DNA of 64,000 nt from Streptomyces sp. NBC_01314. Its GTDB lineage: Bacteria; Actinomycetota; Actinomycetes; Streptomycetales; Streptomycetaceae. A program made the position numbers and the translations under genes. The notes beneath the pieces are model-generated. The model made no database searches and had not been told where the DNA came from. It worked only from the letters and a program-made list of their open reading frames with translations. Of the stretch, positions 1-9,523 are shown piece by piece. Numbering within the stretch: position 1 is the stretch's first letter; every line of letters starts with the position of its first letter. Location: NCBI RefSeq assembly GCF_041435215.1, contig NZ_CP108394.1, forward strand, positions 3,596,001-3,660,000, read 5' to 3'.

Positions 1-903
1 AACCGGATCCTCCAGCACCCGTTCGAGCACCCTGCGCTGCCTCCCCTCCGCATCGGGGCCGGACAGACCCGCCATGGTCGCCAGGGCCTTCCACAGCGCC
101 CAGCCGCGGGCCCGGCGCCAGGCGTCGTCGGAGAGACCGGCCGCTTCGCGGAAGATCTTCCGTTCCTCGCCGGTGAAGTAGGTCCAGGCCATGACGAGGT
201 CGCAGGCGGGGTCGCCCACGCCGGAGGAGCCGAAGTCGATGACGGCGGAGAGGGTGCCGTCCGTGGTGAGGAGGTTCCCGACGGCGACATCACCGTGGAA
301 CCACGTCGGCGGCGACGGCCAGGCGGAGGTCAGCGCCTCCGCCCAGACGGCGCGGCAGGCGGCGACGTCGACGAGGTCCGCCAGCCTCTCCAGGGCCGCT
401 TCGACCTCGTCGCCGTACACGCTGGGATGGCAGCCGCGAAAATACGAGTGCCGTCCGGCCGCCGGGCCCCGGCCGAGCGGGGCCTCGCGCAGTTCGCTCA
501 GGAAGTCGCCGAGATCGCGGGCCAGCCGCGTCCGGTCGACGCCCGTCGCGACCTCGACCGTGTCACCCGGGAGCCACCGTCGTACCGACCACGAGAACGG
601 GTACCCCGCCCCCGGCCGCCCGAGGGCTACCGGCTCCGGCACGGGCAGGGGCAGCTGCCGGGCCAGTTCGGGCAGACAGCGGTCCTCCTTCGCCACGGCG
701 GCCACATAGCCCTCCGCGCTGGGCAGCCGGACCGTCAGCTCATCGCCGAGTCTGAAGGTGCGGTTGTCCCAGCCCTGCCGGTCGACGGGCCTGACGGGCA
801 GCTCGCGCCAGTCGGGGAACTGGGCCGAGATCAGTGCGCGTACGAGGTCAGCGGTGATGTCGATCACCGGGTCAGTGTGCGCGCTGTCCCGGCGCCGTCG
901 CAT
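1..903 (-). CDS. Aminoglycoside phosphotransferase-family kinase (3' end outside window)
   Basis: Read on the minus strand from an ATG at 903, the frame stays open for 301 codons to the window edge, so the C-terminus is missing. The kinase-like (APH) fold is indicated by the Brenner-type segment WFHGDVAVGNLL, with catalytic Asp and metal-binding Asn, followed by VIDFGSSGVGDPACDL, which carries the metal-binding Asp. Upstream, RQGWDNRTFRLGDELTVRLP matches the nucleotide-loop region. A GTG at 867 is a possible alternative start. The family phosphorylates small molecules such as aminoglycosides, homoserine or sugars, and the substrate cannot be read from sequence. It is divergent from the trypsin gene. 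Confidence 0.85.
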   Translation of the reverse strand, partial: MRRRRDSAHTDPVIDITADLVRALISAQFPDWRELPVRPVDRQGWDNRTFRLGDELTVRLPSAEGYVAAVAKEDRCLPELARQLPLPVPEPVALGRPGAGYPFSWSVRRWLPGDTVEVATGVDRTRLARDLGDFLSELREAPLGRGPAAGRHSYFRGCHPSVYGDEVEAALERLADLVDVAACRAVWAEALTSAWPSPPTWFHGDVAVGNLLTTDGTLSAVIDFGSSGVGDPACDLVMAWTYFTGEERKIFREAAGLSDDAWRRARGWALWKALATMAGLSGPDAEGRQRRVLERVLEDPV

Positions 904-1031
904 GCCCTTTTTCGCGGGTGCGGTGCGTGGGGCTGAAGTGGGGCTGGCTGGTTCACGCCTCTTGTGCGGGGGCTTTCGGCGTTCTCATAATCCTGCAACA
1001 GAAATTGACCTGGCCATGCCATCAAGGGTGA

Positions 1032-1904
<873 letters not shown>

Positions 1905-1964
1905 GCGAGGCCCGCACCATCCCGTACGACGTCCACGGGTCCGGCGCCGATCAGCGCCGGGCCC

Positions 1965-2010
1965 GTGCCCGTTCCTGCGGCTGGCGCGTGCCCGTTCCTG
2001 CGGCTGGCGC
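1965..2010. repeat. Two tandem copies of a 23-bp unit
   Basis: The unit beginning GTGCCCGTTCCTGCGGCTGG occurs twice head to tail (1965-1987 and 1988-2010) between two convergent genes. It follows an imperfect GC-rich hairpin around 1938-1965 that could terminate the trypsin transcript. No coding role is apparent. Confidence 0.7.
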
Positions 2011-2036
2011 GTCGGGGCGATCGTCGGGGCGGGTTC

Positions 2037-3425
2037 TCAGAAGCCGCCGCCGAAGTCCCCGCCGCCCCCGAAGTCCCCGCCACCGCCGAAGTCTCCGCCG
2101 CCGAAGCCGCCGGTGAAGTCGTCCGAGTCGAAGCCGGCGCCCGAGACGTCGCCGCCCCCGTAGCCGGAGGCCGCGCCGAAGTCGCCGTAGCCGGCGCCGT
2201 ACATGGCCGCGTAGGACGGGGTGGCCATCATGCTGCCGAGCATCGTGCCGACGAGGAGGCCGGGGAGGAGGCCGCCGCCGTAGTAGCCGCCCGCCCAGGG
2301 GCCGTAGGCCGGGCCCGCGTCCCAGTAGGGGCGACGCCCGCCGGACACGGTGTCCACCTCGCGGATCATGGGGTCCTGACCGTCGGCGAGGCGTGCCTGG
2401 TCGGCGGCGCAGACCGGGACCTCGCGTTCGGTGCCGACACCCGGGGTCCAGAGGACGTCCGCGACCGAGGGGCCGTGGCGGGGGTCGAAGAAGCAGGGGG
2501 CCCGGCGTTCGGGGAGGGGGCGTCGTTCCCTGCGGGCGGCGAGCTGGGCGAGCGAGAAACGGCCGTCCTCCAGGGTCTGCGTGACCGCGCGGACCTCCTC
2601 GGGGCGGGTGGCCGCCGCCATGAGGGACTTGGCCTTCTCGTACGCGTCGAGGGCCCGTTCGTAGTCGGCGCGCATCGCGTCGTCCGCGCCCGCCTCGGCG
2701 GGGTGGAAGTCCAGTCGGTCCAGCTCCTCGCCGAAGGCCGTGATGTCCTCGTCCACCACCACGGCGAGCCTGGACAGCGCCTCGCGGCGTTCCTCCTCCT
2801 TCTTGCGACGGCTCCGGCGGACCAGCACGTACGCACCCGCGCCGCCCGCCACCACGACCGCGCCCGCCACCGCGAGGGCGCCCGTGTCCACGCCCTGGCC
2901 GCCGTCGCTCCAGCTCGACGGGGCCGTGCCGCCGGGGTTGCTGCGCAGGGCGTCGTCCACGAAGTCGTTGAGCTGGGCCTTCGGGTCACCGGCGCCCTGG
3001 ACCGCCGCGACCAGGTTCGACACGGCCTGTCGGCTCAGCACACTGCTGTCGGCGCGGGCGTCGAAACGGTCGCCGAGGCGGACGGCGTAGAGGCCGGTCA
3101 CGCCCGTCTCGGTGCGGAGGTTCCGGAAGAGGTCCTGGGTCGGGTAGCCGGCCGGGAGGACCGCCACGAAGACCGGCTCGTCCGCGTCCTCGATCTTGTC
3201 GGCGAGGGCTTCGGCGTCCGCCGAGGAGAGCAGGTCGGAGGCGGCCGGGTCGACGTAGACCGGACTCTCGCGCAGGGCCTCGGCCACCGTCGAGAGGCCG
3301 GTGGCCGCGTGCGCGCCCGGCGCACCGACGGACAGCACCGCCAGGATCGCCAGAGCCGCCGCGGCGAGCGGCGCGATCAGCAGGCGGAGGAGGAAGAGAC
3401 GACGTCGACCCGGTACGCCTTTCAT
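2037..3425 (-). CDS. Membrane protein with TPM-like N-terminus and Gly-rich tail
   Basis: This is a 462-residue protein. The start at 3425 (ATG, with GAAGG just upstream) gives a signal or anchor segment at about residues 8-35 (RLLIAPLAAAALAILAVL). The outer region (VYVDPAASDLL, VFVAVLPAGY, GLYAVRLGDRFDARA) resembles TPM/TLP18.3-type domains. A second membrane segment lies near residue 165-190 (GALAVAGAVVVAGGAGAYVLV), followed by a charged cytoplasmic helix. The last 90 residues are Gly/Tyr/Phe-rich and end in repeated GGGDFGGG units. The open frame continues far upstream, but only the stretch after 3425 looks like a real N-terminus. The molecular function is unknown; related proteins are usually annotated as hypothetical. 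Confidence 0.8.
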   Translation of the reverse strand: MKGVPGRRRLFLLRLLIAPLAAAALAILAVLSVGAPGAHAATGLSTVAEALRESPVYVDPAASDLLSSADAEALADKIEDADEPVFVAVLPAGYPTQDLFRNLRTETGVTGLYAVRLGDRFDARADSSVLSRQAVSNLVAAVQGAGDPKAQLNDFVDDALRSNPGGTAPSSWSDGGQGVDTGALAVAGAVVVAGGAGAYVLVRRSRRKKEEERREALSRLAVVVDEDITAFGEELDRLDFHPAEAGADDAMRADYERALDAYEKAKSLMAAATRPEEVRAVTQTLEDGRFSLAQLAARRERRPLPERRAPCFFDPRHGPSVADVLWTPGVGTEREVPVCAADQARLADGQDPMIREVDTVSGGRRPYWDAGPAYGPWAGGYYGGGLLPGLLVGTMLGSMMATPSYAAMYGAGYGDFGAASGYGGGDVSGAGFDSDDFTGGFGGGDFGGGGDFGGGGDFGGGF

Positions 3426-3510
3426 ACCTTCGAAGCTACCTCGATCGCCGCGAAAACGGACGATCAGGCTGGTGGGGAGGCGGCATCCGCAGGCTCCGGC
3501 TCCCGCCGAC

Positions 3511-3635
3511 CGTCGTCGGACCGGCGCGGGACGACCGTCGTCGGACCGGCGCGGGACGACCGTCGTCGGACCGGTGCGGGACGACCACCGTCGGACCGGT
3601 GCGGGACGACCACCGTCGGACCGGTGCGGGACGGC
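3511..3635. repeat. Five tandem 25-bp repeats
   Basis: The unit begins CGTCGTCGGACCGGCGCGGG. Copies start at 3511, 3536, 3561, 3586 and 3611, an exact 25-base period. The first three begin CGTCGTCGGA and the last two CACCGTCGGA, and CCGGCGCGGG changes to CCGGTGCGGG from the third copy on. There are no spacers, so this is a minisatellite-like array and not CRISPR. It lies 85 bases upstream of the membrane-protein gene. Confidence 0.9.
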
Positions 3636-3731
3636 AGGCGTCACGCGCCCGGGGTACGGCTCCCCCGGCTTCCTCGGTGGCTCCGTGTAGCGGGTCGCGA
3701 GCAGGAGGTGGTCGGCCTCCGTGACGGGGCG

Positions 3732-3850
3732 GGCGATGGCCTCCGTCAGCGTCTGGGGTTCGGTCGGCGTCGCCGCGGGGGCGAACGGCAGGCGATGGCC
3801 TCCGTCAGCGTCTGGGGTTCGGTCGGCGTCGCCGCGGGGGCGAACGGCAG
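3732..3850. repeat. Tandem duplication of 59 bp
   Basis: The block starting GGCGATGGCCTCCGTCAGCG occurs at 3732-3790 and again, identical, from 3791 to about 3850. The 59-base length is not a multiple of three, so any reading frame through it would shift between copies. The near-identity implies a recent event. Together with the 25-bp array it fills most of the 618-base gap between the flanking divergent genes; nothing else recognisable was seen there. Confidence 0.9.
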
Positions 3851-4043
3851 CGGTATCCAGGGCCGGCAGCAGGGCGGCCGAGACGGGCGACGACGTTCTC
3901 CGGTCCGTTCTACTCAATGCCGCTCCGCTCAACTGCCGTTCCCCTTTTGTGACTTGATCGGAGTCGACCATCGGCTTGGGTAGGCACCGAGAGGCCTGTA
4001 CAACCGTTCGAGAGGGGTGCTGATCAGGCAGCGCGACAGGGTG

Positions 4044-4556
4044 ATGGGGGCGAACGGGATGCTGAAGAGAGTTCTCGCGGCGGTGGGAGCGACGGCCGGG
4101 GCGGTGCTGTTGAGCGGCTGTGTGGCGCTCGAACTGCCGCTCGCGGCCGTGACGGTGGACGCCGACGGGGCGCCCCGCGCACTGATCCGGCCCTGCGGTG
4201 ACGACCCCTACGAGGATCCGACGTTGTCGGGCTGGGCCGGTTCCCACGAGGACGAGCCGAGCGAGGACGAGGCGGACACCACGGTCTGGGAGACGACGGG
4301 CGAGTGGTCGGGAGCCGAGGAGTTTGCCCTCTTCTCGCCGCCGGCCTCGTGGAAGGCCGAGACCAGGGGCGAGCAGCGGCTCCTGCCGGGCCACGCCTAC
4401 ACGTTCATCTTCTACGGCCAGACAGACGACTCCGCCAACGGCACGGTCATGTTCACCACGGCCGATCTCGGGCGGCTGAGGCCGGGACAGGTGTGGGCCG
4501 ATGACCGGGCGATGAGCGTCGAGGAGTTCGAGAAGCTGGCCGAGAAGTCGTGTTGA
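4044..4556 (+). CDS. Small secreted lipoprotein of unknown function
   Basis: This predicted lipoprotein is about 170 residues long. A basic start (MLKRVL) and a hydrophobic stretch run into the lipobox LLSGC, with Cys26 as the lipidation site if translation starts at the ATG at 4044. The ATG at 4059 (Cys21) and the GTG at 4017 are also in frame; 4044 has AGGGTG immediately upstream. The mature part is acidic (HEDEPSEDEADTTVWE) and looks like a compact extracellular domain (YTFIFYGQTDDSANGTVMF). No enzyme motif is seen. It is convergent with cimA. Confidence 0.75.
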   Translation: MGANGMLKRVLAAVGATAGAVLLSGCVALELPLAAVTVDADGAPRALIRPCGDDPYEDPTLSGWAGSHEDEPSEDEADTTVWETTGEWSGAEEFALFSPPASWKAETRGEQRLLPGHAYTFIFYGQTDDSANGTVMFTTADLGRLRPGQVWADDRAMSVEEFEKLAEKSC

Positions 4557-4604
4557 CGGCTTCGCCGGAGGGGTTCGTTGGCGGGTGCGGGTCCGGTAGG
4601 GGCT

Positions 4605-4659
4605 GGTCGCGCAGTTCCCCACGCCCCTGAAAAGCAGGGGCGCGGGGAACTGCGCGAGC
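4605..4659. terminator. Long hairpin of the GCGCAGTTCCCC repeat family
   Basis: The arms GCGCAGTTCCCC(A/G)CGCCCCTG and its complement enclose an AAAAG loop. The hairpin sits between the convergent lipoprotein gene and cimA and can serve as a bidirectional terminator. The same family recurs at 52491-52620 and 58621-58667. Confidence 0.85.
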
Positions 4660-4714
4660 AACCACACACCACCCCCACCCGACCACGCACCCCTCCCGCC
4701 GAACTCCCGGCGCG

Positions 4715-6319
4715 CTACTCCGCCGGTTCCACGCCCGCCCGCAGCAGCCCGTACGTGTACGCGTCCTCCAGCGCCTGCCACGACGCGGCGATCACGTTGT
4801 CGGCGACGCCCACCGTGGACCACTCGCCCGTGCCGTCCGTCGTGGAGATGAGGACGCGGGTCGTGGAGTTGGTGCCGTGCTTGCCCTCCAGGATGCGGAC
4901 CTTGTAGTCGACCAGCTCCAGCTTGGCGAGCTGGGGGTAGATCTTCTCCAGGGCGACACGGAGGGCGCGGTCGAGCGCGTTGACGGGTCCGTTGCCCTCG
5001 GCGGTGGCGACGATGCGCTCGCTCTTGGACCACAGCTTGACGGTGGCCTCGTTGGCGTGGCTGCCGTCGGGGCGGTCCTCGACGATGACCCGCCAGGACT
5101 CGGTGCGGAAGTACCGCTGGGGCTTGCCCGCGACCTCGTCGCGCAGCAGGATCTCGAAGCTCGCGTCGGCGGCCTCGTAGGTGTAACCCCTGAGCTCACG
5201 CTCCTTGACCCGCTCGACGACCCGGCCGACCAGCTCGCGGTCGTCGCCGAGGTCGACGCCCAGCTCCTTGCCCTTCAGCTCGATGGAGGCGCGGCCCGCC
5301 ATGTCGGAGACCAGCATCCGCATGGTGTTGCCGACCTGCTCGGGATCGATGTGCTGGTACAGGTCCGGGTCGACCTTGATCGCGGAGGCGTGCAGGCCGG
5401 CCTTGTGCGCGAAGGCGGAGACACCGACGTACGGCTGGTGAGTCGAGGGGGTGAGGTTGACGACCTCGGCGATCGCGTGCGAGATCCTCGTCATCTCGCG
5501 CAGCGAGCCTTCGGGGAGGACCTTCTTGCCGTACTTCAGCTCCAGGGCGGCGACGACCGGGAAGAGGTTGGAGTTGCCGACGCGCTCGCCGTAGCCGTTG
5601 GCGGTGCACTGGACGTGGGTCGCGCCCGCGTCGACGGCGGCCAGGGTGTTGGCGACCGCGCAGCCGGTGTCGTCCTGGGCGTGCATGCCGAGCCGGGCGC
5701 CGGTGTCGGCCAGCACCGTCGACACGACCGCCTGGACCTGTGCGGGGAGCATGCCGCCGTTGGTGTCGCAGAGGATCACCACGTCGGCGCCGGCCTCCGA
5801 GGCGGTGCGGACGACGGCCTTGGCGTACTCGGGGTTGGCGCGGTAGCCGTCGAAGAAGTGCTCGCAGTCGAGAAAGACCCGGCGGCCCTGCGCGCGCAGG
5901 TGGGAGACGGTGTCGCGGACCATTTCCAGGTTCTCGTCGAGTGTGGTGCGCAGCGCCAGTTCGACGTGCCGGTCGTGCGACTTGGCGACCAGGGTGATGA
6001 CCGGGGCACCGGAGTCAAGCAGGGCCTTGACCTGCGGGTCCTCGCTCGCCTTGCCGCCGGCGCGGCGGGTGGCGCCGAAGGCGACCAGCTGGGCGTGCTT
6101 GAAGTCGATCTCCTTCTGCGCGCGGGCGAAGAACTCGGTGTCGCGCGGGTTCGCGCCGGGCCAGCCGCCCTCGATGAAGCCGACGCCGAAGTCGTCCAGG
6201 TGCCGTGCGATGGCCAGCTTGTCCGCGACCGTGAGGTTGATGCCCTCACGCTGGGCGCCGTCGCGCAGGGTGGTGTCGAAGACGTGGAACGAGTCGTCGA
6301 GCTCGCTGGTTTCCGTCAT
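4715..6319 (-). CDS. cimA: (R)-citramalate synthase
   Basis: This 534-residue enzyme condenses acetyl-CoA and pyruvate to (R)-citramalate, the threonine-independent entry to isoleucine. The HMGL-like TIM barrel starts at VFDTTLRDGAQREG, the metal and substrate signature. The metal-binding HAQDDTG and the VQCTANGYGERVGN segment follow. The last 150 or so residues form the LeuA-type allosteric domain (SWRVIVEDRP, ATVKLWS, DYKVRILEGKHGTNSTTRV). The ATG at 6319 is chosen over an in-frame upstream start because AGGAG precedes it and the barrel begins right after it. The length is normal for CimA and longer than a bacterial homocitrate synthase. A hairpin with a T-run lies 110 bases upstream. Confidence 0.93.
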   Translation of the reverse strand: MTETSELDDSFHVFDTTLRDGAQREGINLTVADKLAIARHLDDFGVGFIEGGWPGANPRDTEFFARAQKEIDFKHAQLVAFGATRRAGGKASEDPQVKALLDSGAPVITLVAKSHDRHVELALRTTLDENLEMVRDTVSHLRAQGRRVFLDCEHFFDGYRANPEYAKAVVRTASEAGADVVILCDTNGGMLPAQVQAVVSTVLADTGARLGMHAQDDTGCAVANTLAAVDAGATHVQCTANGYGERVGNSNLFPVVAALELKYGKKVLPEGSLREMTRISHAIAEVVNLTPSTHQPYVGVSAFAHKAGLHASAIKVDPDLYQHIDPEQVGNTMRMLVSDMAGRASIELKGKELGVDLGDDRELVGRVVERVKERELRGYTYEAADASFEILLRDEVAGKPQRYFRTESWRVIVEDRPDGSHANEATVKLWSKSERIVATAEGNGPVNALDRALRVALEKIYPQLAKLELVDYKVRILEGKHGTNSTTRVLISTTDGTGEWSTVGVADNVIAASWQALEDAYTYGLLRAGVEPAE

Positions 6320-6431
6320 GATCTCAAGGCTCCTGAGGATGTCGATCTCGGTCTGTACCGGAATGACCGGTTCCACCGTCCCCAATGATCCCTCGCGCTC
6401 CTTCTCCGGCTGAAGGTGGGCCAGAAAAGCG

Positions 6432-6456
6432 AAAAACCCCTCGCGGGTGCGAGAGG
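6432..6456 (-). terminator. Intrinsic terminator-like hairpin in the cimA leader (possible attenuator)
   Basis: On the minus strand the stem CCTCTCGC / GCGAGGGG with an ACCC loop is followed directly by TTTTT. It lies 113 bases before the cimA ATG, where a terminator would act on cimA itself. The 320-base gap 6320-6639 also holds an open frame from a GTG at 6578 that passes through Ile-Val-Val codons (ATC GTC GTC) just before the hairpin. It might be a leader peptide, but this is unproven. Confidence 0.6.
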
Positions 6457-6639
6457 TCTGCGCGCGGGTCGAAGACGACGATGGCCGCCCGTACCTGGTC
6501 GTACGTGGCGGTCACTGCGGACCGGCGCGCCTGCTGCCAATAATCGTGGCGAACGAGAGCACGGGGGGATTCTGGCACAGACCGCCCCCGTGCTCACCGT
6601 CCGTCTCAGGATGCGAACAGCGCGCTGATCACCTGACGG

Positions 6640-6921
6640 TCACCTCGCGTGGCGTACGAAGACGTCCCGGGCCTCGTTGGTGTCGCCGGCCGGGACCAGG
6701 GCCGGGTCCTGGGATTCGAGGACGACCCGGCCGGCGCCGTCCGCGATCATCCCCGGCTCGACGTGCGCCGTGGCCGTGCCGCCGGTGGTGTCCGGGGAGA
6801 CCAGGACGGTGGTGCCCCTCTTCAGGTCCCGCAGATACACCGGGCTCCGAGCCGTCCCGGCTGCCCGGTTCCTCCACCCACGCCGTGAAGGTGACGTGGC
6901 GGCCGGCGGATTCCCGTACAC
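6640..6921 (-). pseudogene. Frameshifted C-terminal fragment of a PD40/TolB-like repeat protein
   Basis: The minus strand encodes YLRDLKRGTTVLVS, then GAGRVVLES and GDTNEARDVFVRHAR before a stop at 6640. This is the pattern of actinobacterial PD40 beta-propeller proteins (VYVRDL..GTT..VS, then DTN..DVFVRD). The preceding part of the same motif, GRHVTFTAWVEEPGSRDGSE, is present but in another frame, with the shift near 6840-6850. There is no start, no signal peptide and only about one propeller blade. It reads as a dead remnant of a secreted propeller protein left between cimA and the ilvE terminator. Confidence 0.7.
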
Positions 6922-6927
6922 GGGGCA

Positions 6928-6960
6928 GGGCCGCCGCGGACGAAGCGTCCGCGGCGGCCC
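6928..6960 (-). terminator. Terminator hairpin after ilvE
   Basis: A perfect 15-bp stem (GGGCCGCCGCGGACG with its complement) and an AAG loop lie 20 bases past the ilvE stop. There is no T-run, as is usual in Streptomyces. Confidence 0.8.
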
Positions 6961-6979
6961 TGGAGAGATTCGCGGCCGG

Positions 6980-8065
6980 TCAGCCCAGGTCGTGCATCCA
7001 TCCGTGCTTGTCCTCCACCGTGCCGCGCTGGATGTTCAGCAGGGCCTCGCGGAGCTTGAGGGTGACAGGGCCGGGCTCGCCGGCGGACTGCTGCCAGGCG
7101 GCGCCGGTGCGCTTGACCGTGCCGACGGGGGTGATGACGGCGGCCGTGCCACAGGCGAAGACCTCGGTGAGGGCGCCGCTCTCGGAGTCGGCCTGCCACT
7201 GGTCGATGGAGACACGGCCCTCGTCCGCGCTGTAACCGAGATCGGCGGCGACCGTCAGCAGGGAGTCGCGGGTGACGCCCTCCAGGATCGAGCCGGTGAG
7301 GGACGGGGTGACGATGCGGTCGCCGTACACGAAGTACAGGTTCATGCCGCCGAGTTCCTCGACCCACTTGCGCTCGACCGCGTCGAGGTAGCAGACCTGG
7401 GCGCAGCCCTCGGCGGCCGCCTCGGCCTGGGCGAGCAGGGAGGCCGCGTAGTTGCCGCCGGTCTTGGCGTCGCCCATGCCGCCGGGGACGGCGCGGACGT
7501 GGTCCTCGGAGACCCAGATGGAGACGGGCTTCACGCCGCCGGGGAAGTAGGCGCCGGCCGGGGAGGCGATGACCAGGAAGAGGTACTCGTTGGCCGGCTT
7601 GACGCCCAGGCCGACCTCGGTGGCGATCATGAAGGGGCGCAGGTAGAGGGACTCCTCGCCGCCGTGGGCCGGGACCCAGGCCTGGTCCTGCCGGACCAGC
7701 GCGTCACAGGCCTCGATGAACGTCTCCACCGGCAGCTCCGGCATACCGAGCCGGCGGGCGGAGGACTGGAAGCGCAGGGCGTTCTTCTCCGGCCGGAAGG
7801 TGGCGACGGACCCGTCCGGCTGCCGGTAGGCCTTCAGTCCCTCGAAGATCTCCTGCGCGTAGTGCAGGACCATGGTGGCCGGGTCGAGGGAGAGCGGCGC
7901 GTACGGAACGAGCTGGCCGTCGTGCCAGCCGCGGCCCTCGGTCCACTTGATGGCGACCATGTGGTCGGTGAAGTGGCGGCCGAAGCCGGGGTCGGCCAGG
8001 ACCGCGTCGCGCTCCGCGGCGGAGAGCGGACTGGCGGAGGGCTTGAGCTCGATCGTGGGCGTCAT
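6980..8065 (-). CDS. ilvE: Branched-chain amino acid aminotransferase
   Basis: This 361-residue, fold-type IV PLP enzyme transfers the amino group between glutamate and the 2-keto acids of Leu, Ile and Val. The PLP Lys is in [19 protein letters not shown]. The class IV signature runs [23 protein letters not shown], with [15 protein letters not shown] near the C-terminus. The ATG at 8065 has AAGGA upstream and yields the usual N-terminus of the family. It is the last step of the pathway whose other genes (cimA, leuB, ilvBNC) surround it. A small inverted repeat, TGCCAGTGGCA, lies at 8118-8128 in its upstream region. Confidence 0.95.
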   Translation of the reverse strand: MTPTIELKPSASPLSAAERDAVLADPGFGRHFTDHMVAIKWTEGRGWHDGQLVPYAPLSLDPATMVLHYAQEIFEGLKAYRQPDGSVATFRPEKNALRFQSSARRLGMPELPVETFIEACDALVRQDQAWVPAHGGEESLYLRPFMIATEVGLGVKPANEYLFLVIASPAGAYFPGGVKPVSIWVSEDHVRAVPGGMGDAKTGGNYAASLLAQAEAAAEGCAQVCYLDAVERKWVEELGGMNLYFVYGDRIVTPSLTGSILEGVTRDSLLTVAADLGYSADEGRVSIDQWQADSESGALTEVFACGTAAVITPVGTVKRTGAAWQQSAGEPGPVTLKLREALLNIQRGTVEDKHGWMHDLG

Positions 8066-8258
8066 GAGTGGTTGTCCTTCACCGGTTGTGTGTGACGGGC
8101 CGCGCTCACATCCGTACTGCCAGTGGCAAGTGCTAGGACGTCCGAGCATTGCCTCATTCGGCGGCTCCGCGTTCGATTATCGCAAGCGGGGCGGGCGGAA
8201 GAAAACGGCGTGAACGCTGCCCAGGGATGATGGTGACACCCGGCGGGAACATGCGGAA

Positions 8259-8287
8259 GCCGCCGGGTGCTGATGCGACCCGGCGGC
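8259..8287 (-). terminator. Terminator hairpin after leuB
   Basis: A perfect 10-bp stem (GCCGCCGGGT / ACCCGGCGGC) with a 9-base loop lies 28 bases beyond the leuB stop. Confidence 0.75.
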
Positions 8288-8314
8288 TCCGAAAGACTTC
8301 GAGCAGGCGCGGGG

Positions 8315-9358
8315 TCAGCCGGCTACTCGTACGGCGAGGGCGTCGCCGATCTCGTCCGTCGAACGGGCGGGCTTGCCGACGCGCTCCGCGAGGTCGGCGG
8401 AGACGGCCTCCTCGATACGCGTGGCCTCGGCCTCGTAACCGAGGTGACGCAGGAGCAGAGCGACGGACAGGACCGTGGCGGAGGGGTCGGCCTTGCCCTG
8501 GCCTGCGATGTCCGGGGCCGAGCCGTGCACGGGCTCGAACATGGACGGAAACTCGCCGGCCGGGTTGATGTTGCCGGAGGCGGCGACACCGATGCCGCCG
8601 GAGACGGCCGCGGCGAGGTCGGTGATGATGTCGCCGAAGAGGTTGTCGGTCACGATCACGTCGAAGCGGGCCGGGTCGGTGACCAGGTAGATCGTCGCCG
8701 CGTCGACGTGGATGTAATCGGTGGTGACCTCGGGGAACTCCTCGGCCACCTTGTTGAAGACGTTCGTCCACAGGTGACCGGCGAAGGCCAGCACGTTGTT
8801 CTTGTGGACGAGGGTGAGCTTCTTGCGCGGGCGCGCCTGGGCGCGGGCGAACGCGTCACGGACCACGCGCTCGACACCGAAGGCCGTGTTCACGGAGACC
8901 TCGGTGGCGACCTCGTGCTCGGTGCCCTTGCGGATCGTGCCGCCGTTGCCCGTGTACGGGCCCTCGGTGCCCTCACGGACCACGATGAAGTCGATCTCGG
9001 GCTGGCCCTTGAGGGGAGTCTCGACACCCGGGAGCAGCTTGCTCGGCCGCAGGTTGACGTGGTGGTCGAAGAGGAAGCGGAGCTTCAGCAGGAAGCCACG
9101 CTCCAGGACCCCGGAGGGGACGCTCGGGTCGCCGATCGCGCCGAGCAGGATCGCGTCGTGCTGCTTGAGCGCGGCCACGTCGGCGTCGGTGAGGGTCTCA
9201 CCGGTGGCGTGGTAGCGCTGGGCGCCGAAGTCGTACTCCTTGGTCTCCAGCTTCACGTCCTGCGGAAGGACGGCGGAGAGGACCTTGAGCCCCTGGGCCA
9301 CGACTTCCTGACCGATGCCGTCACCGGGGATCACTGCGAGATTGAGGCTGCGAGACAT
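8315..9358 (-). CDS. leuB: 3-isopropylmalate dehydrogenase
   Basis: This 347-residue NAD-dependent enzyme oxidises and decarboxylates 3-isopropylmalate to 2-oxoisocaproate in leucine synthesis. It begins [16 protein letters not shown], the family N-terminus. It carries [15 protein letters not shown], the substrate-loop Tyr/Lys region and the metal site in [40 protein letters not shown] is the NAD-binding signature. The ATG at 9358 has AGGAG 11 bases upstream. The short actinobacterial type (about 345 residues) fits. The upstream gene, a phosphatase-like lipoprotein, is divergent. Confidence 0.95.
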   Translation of the reverse strand: MSRSLNLAVIPGDGIGQEVVAQGLKVLSAVLPQDVKLETKEYDFGAQRYHATGETLTDADVAALKQHDAILLGAIGDPSVPSGVLERGFLLKLRFLFDHHVNLRPSKLLPGVETPLKGQPEIDFIVVREGTEGPYTGNGGTIRKGTEHEVATEVSVNTAFGVERVVRDAFARAQARPRKKLTLVHKNNVLAFAGHLWTNVFNKVAEEFPEVTTDYIHVDAATIYLVTDPARFDVIVTDNLFGDIITDLAAAVSGGIGVAASGNINPAGEFPSMFEPVHGSAPDIAGQGKADPSATVLSVALLLRHLGYEAEATRIEEAVSADLAERVGKPARSTDEIGDALAVRVAG

Positions 9359-9523
9359 GACGGCACCGTACTCCTTGTCCCACGGGATGACACGGGGTGT
9401 CCGCGATACGGACGCCAGAACGGGTGACCCGGAGGGCGGCGGACGGGTGACGGCACCCACACGTCGCCCCGCGTTCACCCGTATGTGTGGCGGGTGTTGG
9501 TATTCGCTGGGACCTTCTTCAGC

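Noticed and set aside
3511..3635. 25-bp repeats as a CRISPR array
   Set aside because: Repeats are directly adjacent without spacers, and no cas genes are present.
2037..5033. A 998-codon minus-strand frame that would extend the membrane-protein gene to 5033
   Set aside because: It runs through the repeat arrays, the lipoprotein gene and cimA. The signal peptide and ribosome site at 3425 mark the real start.
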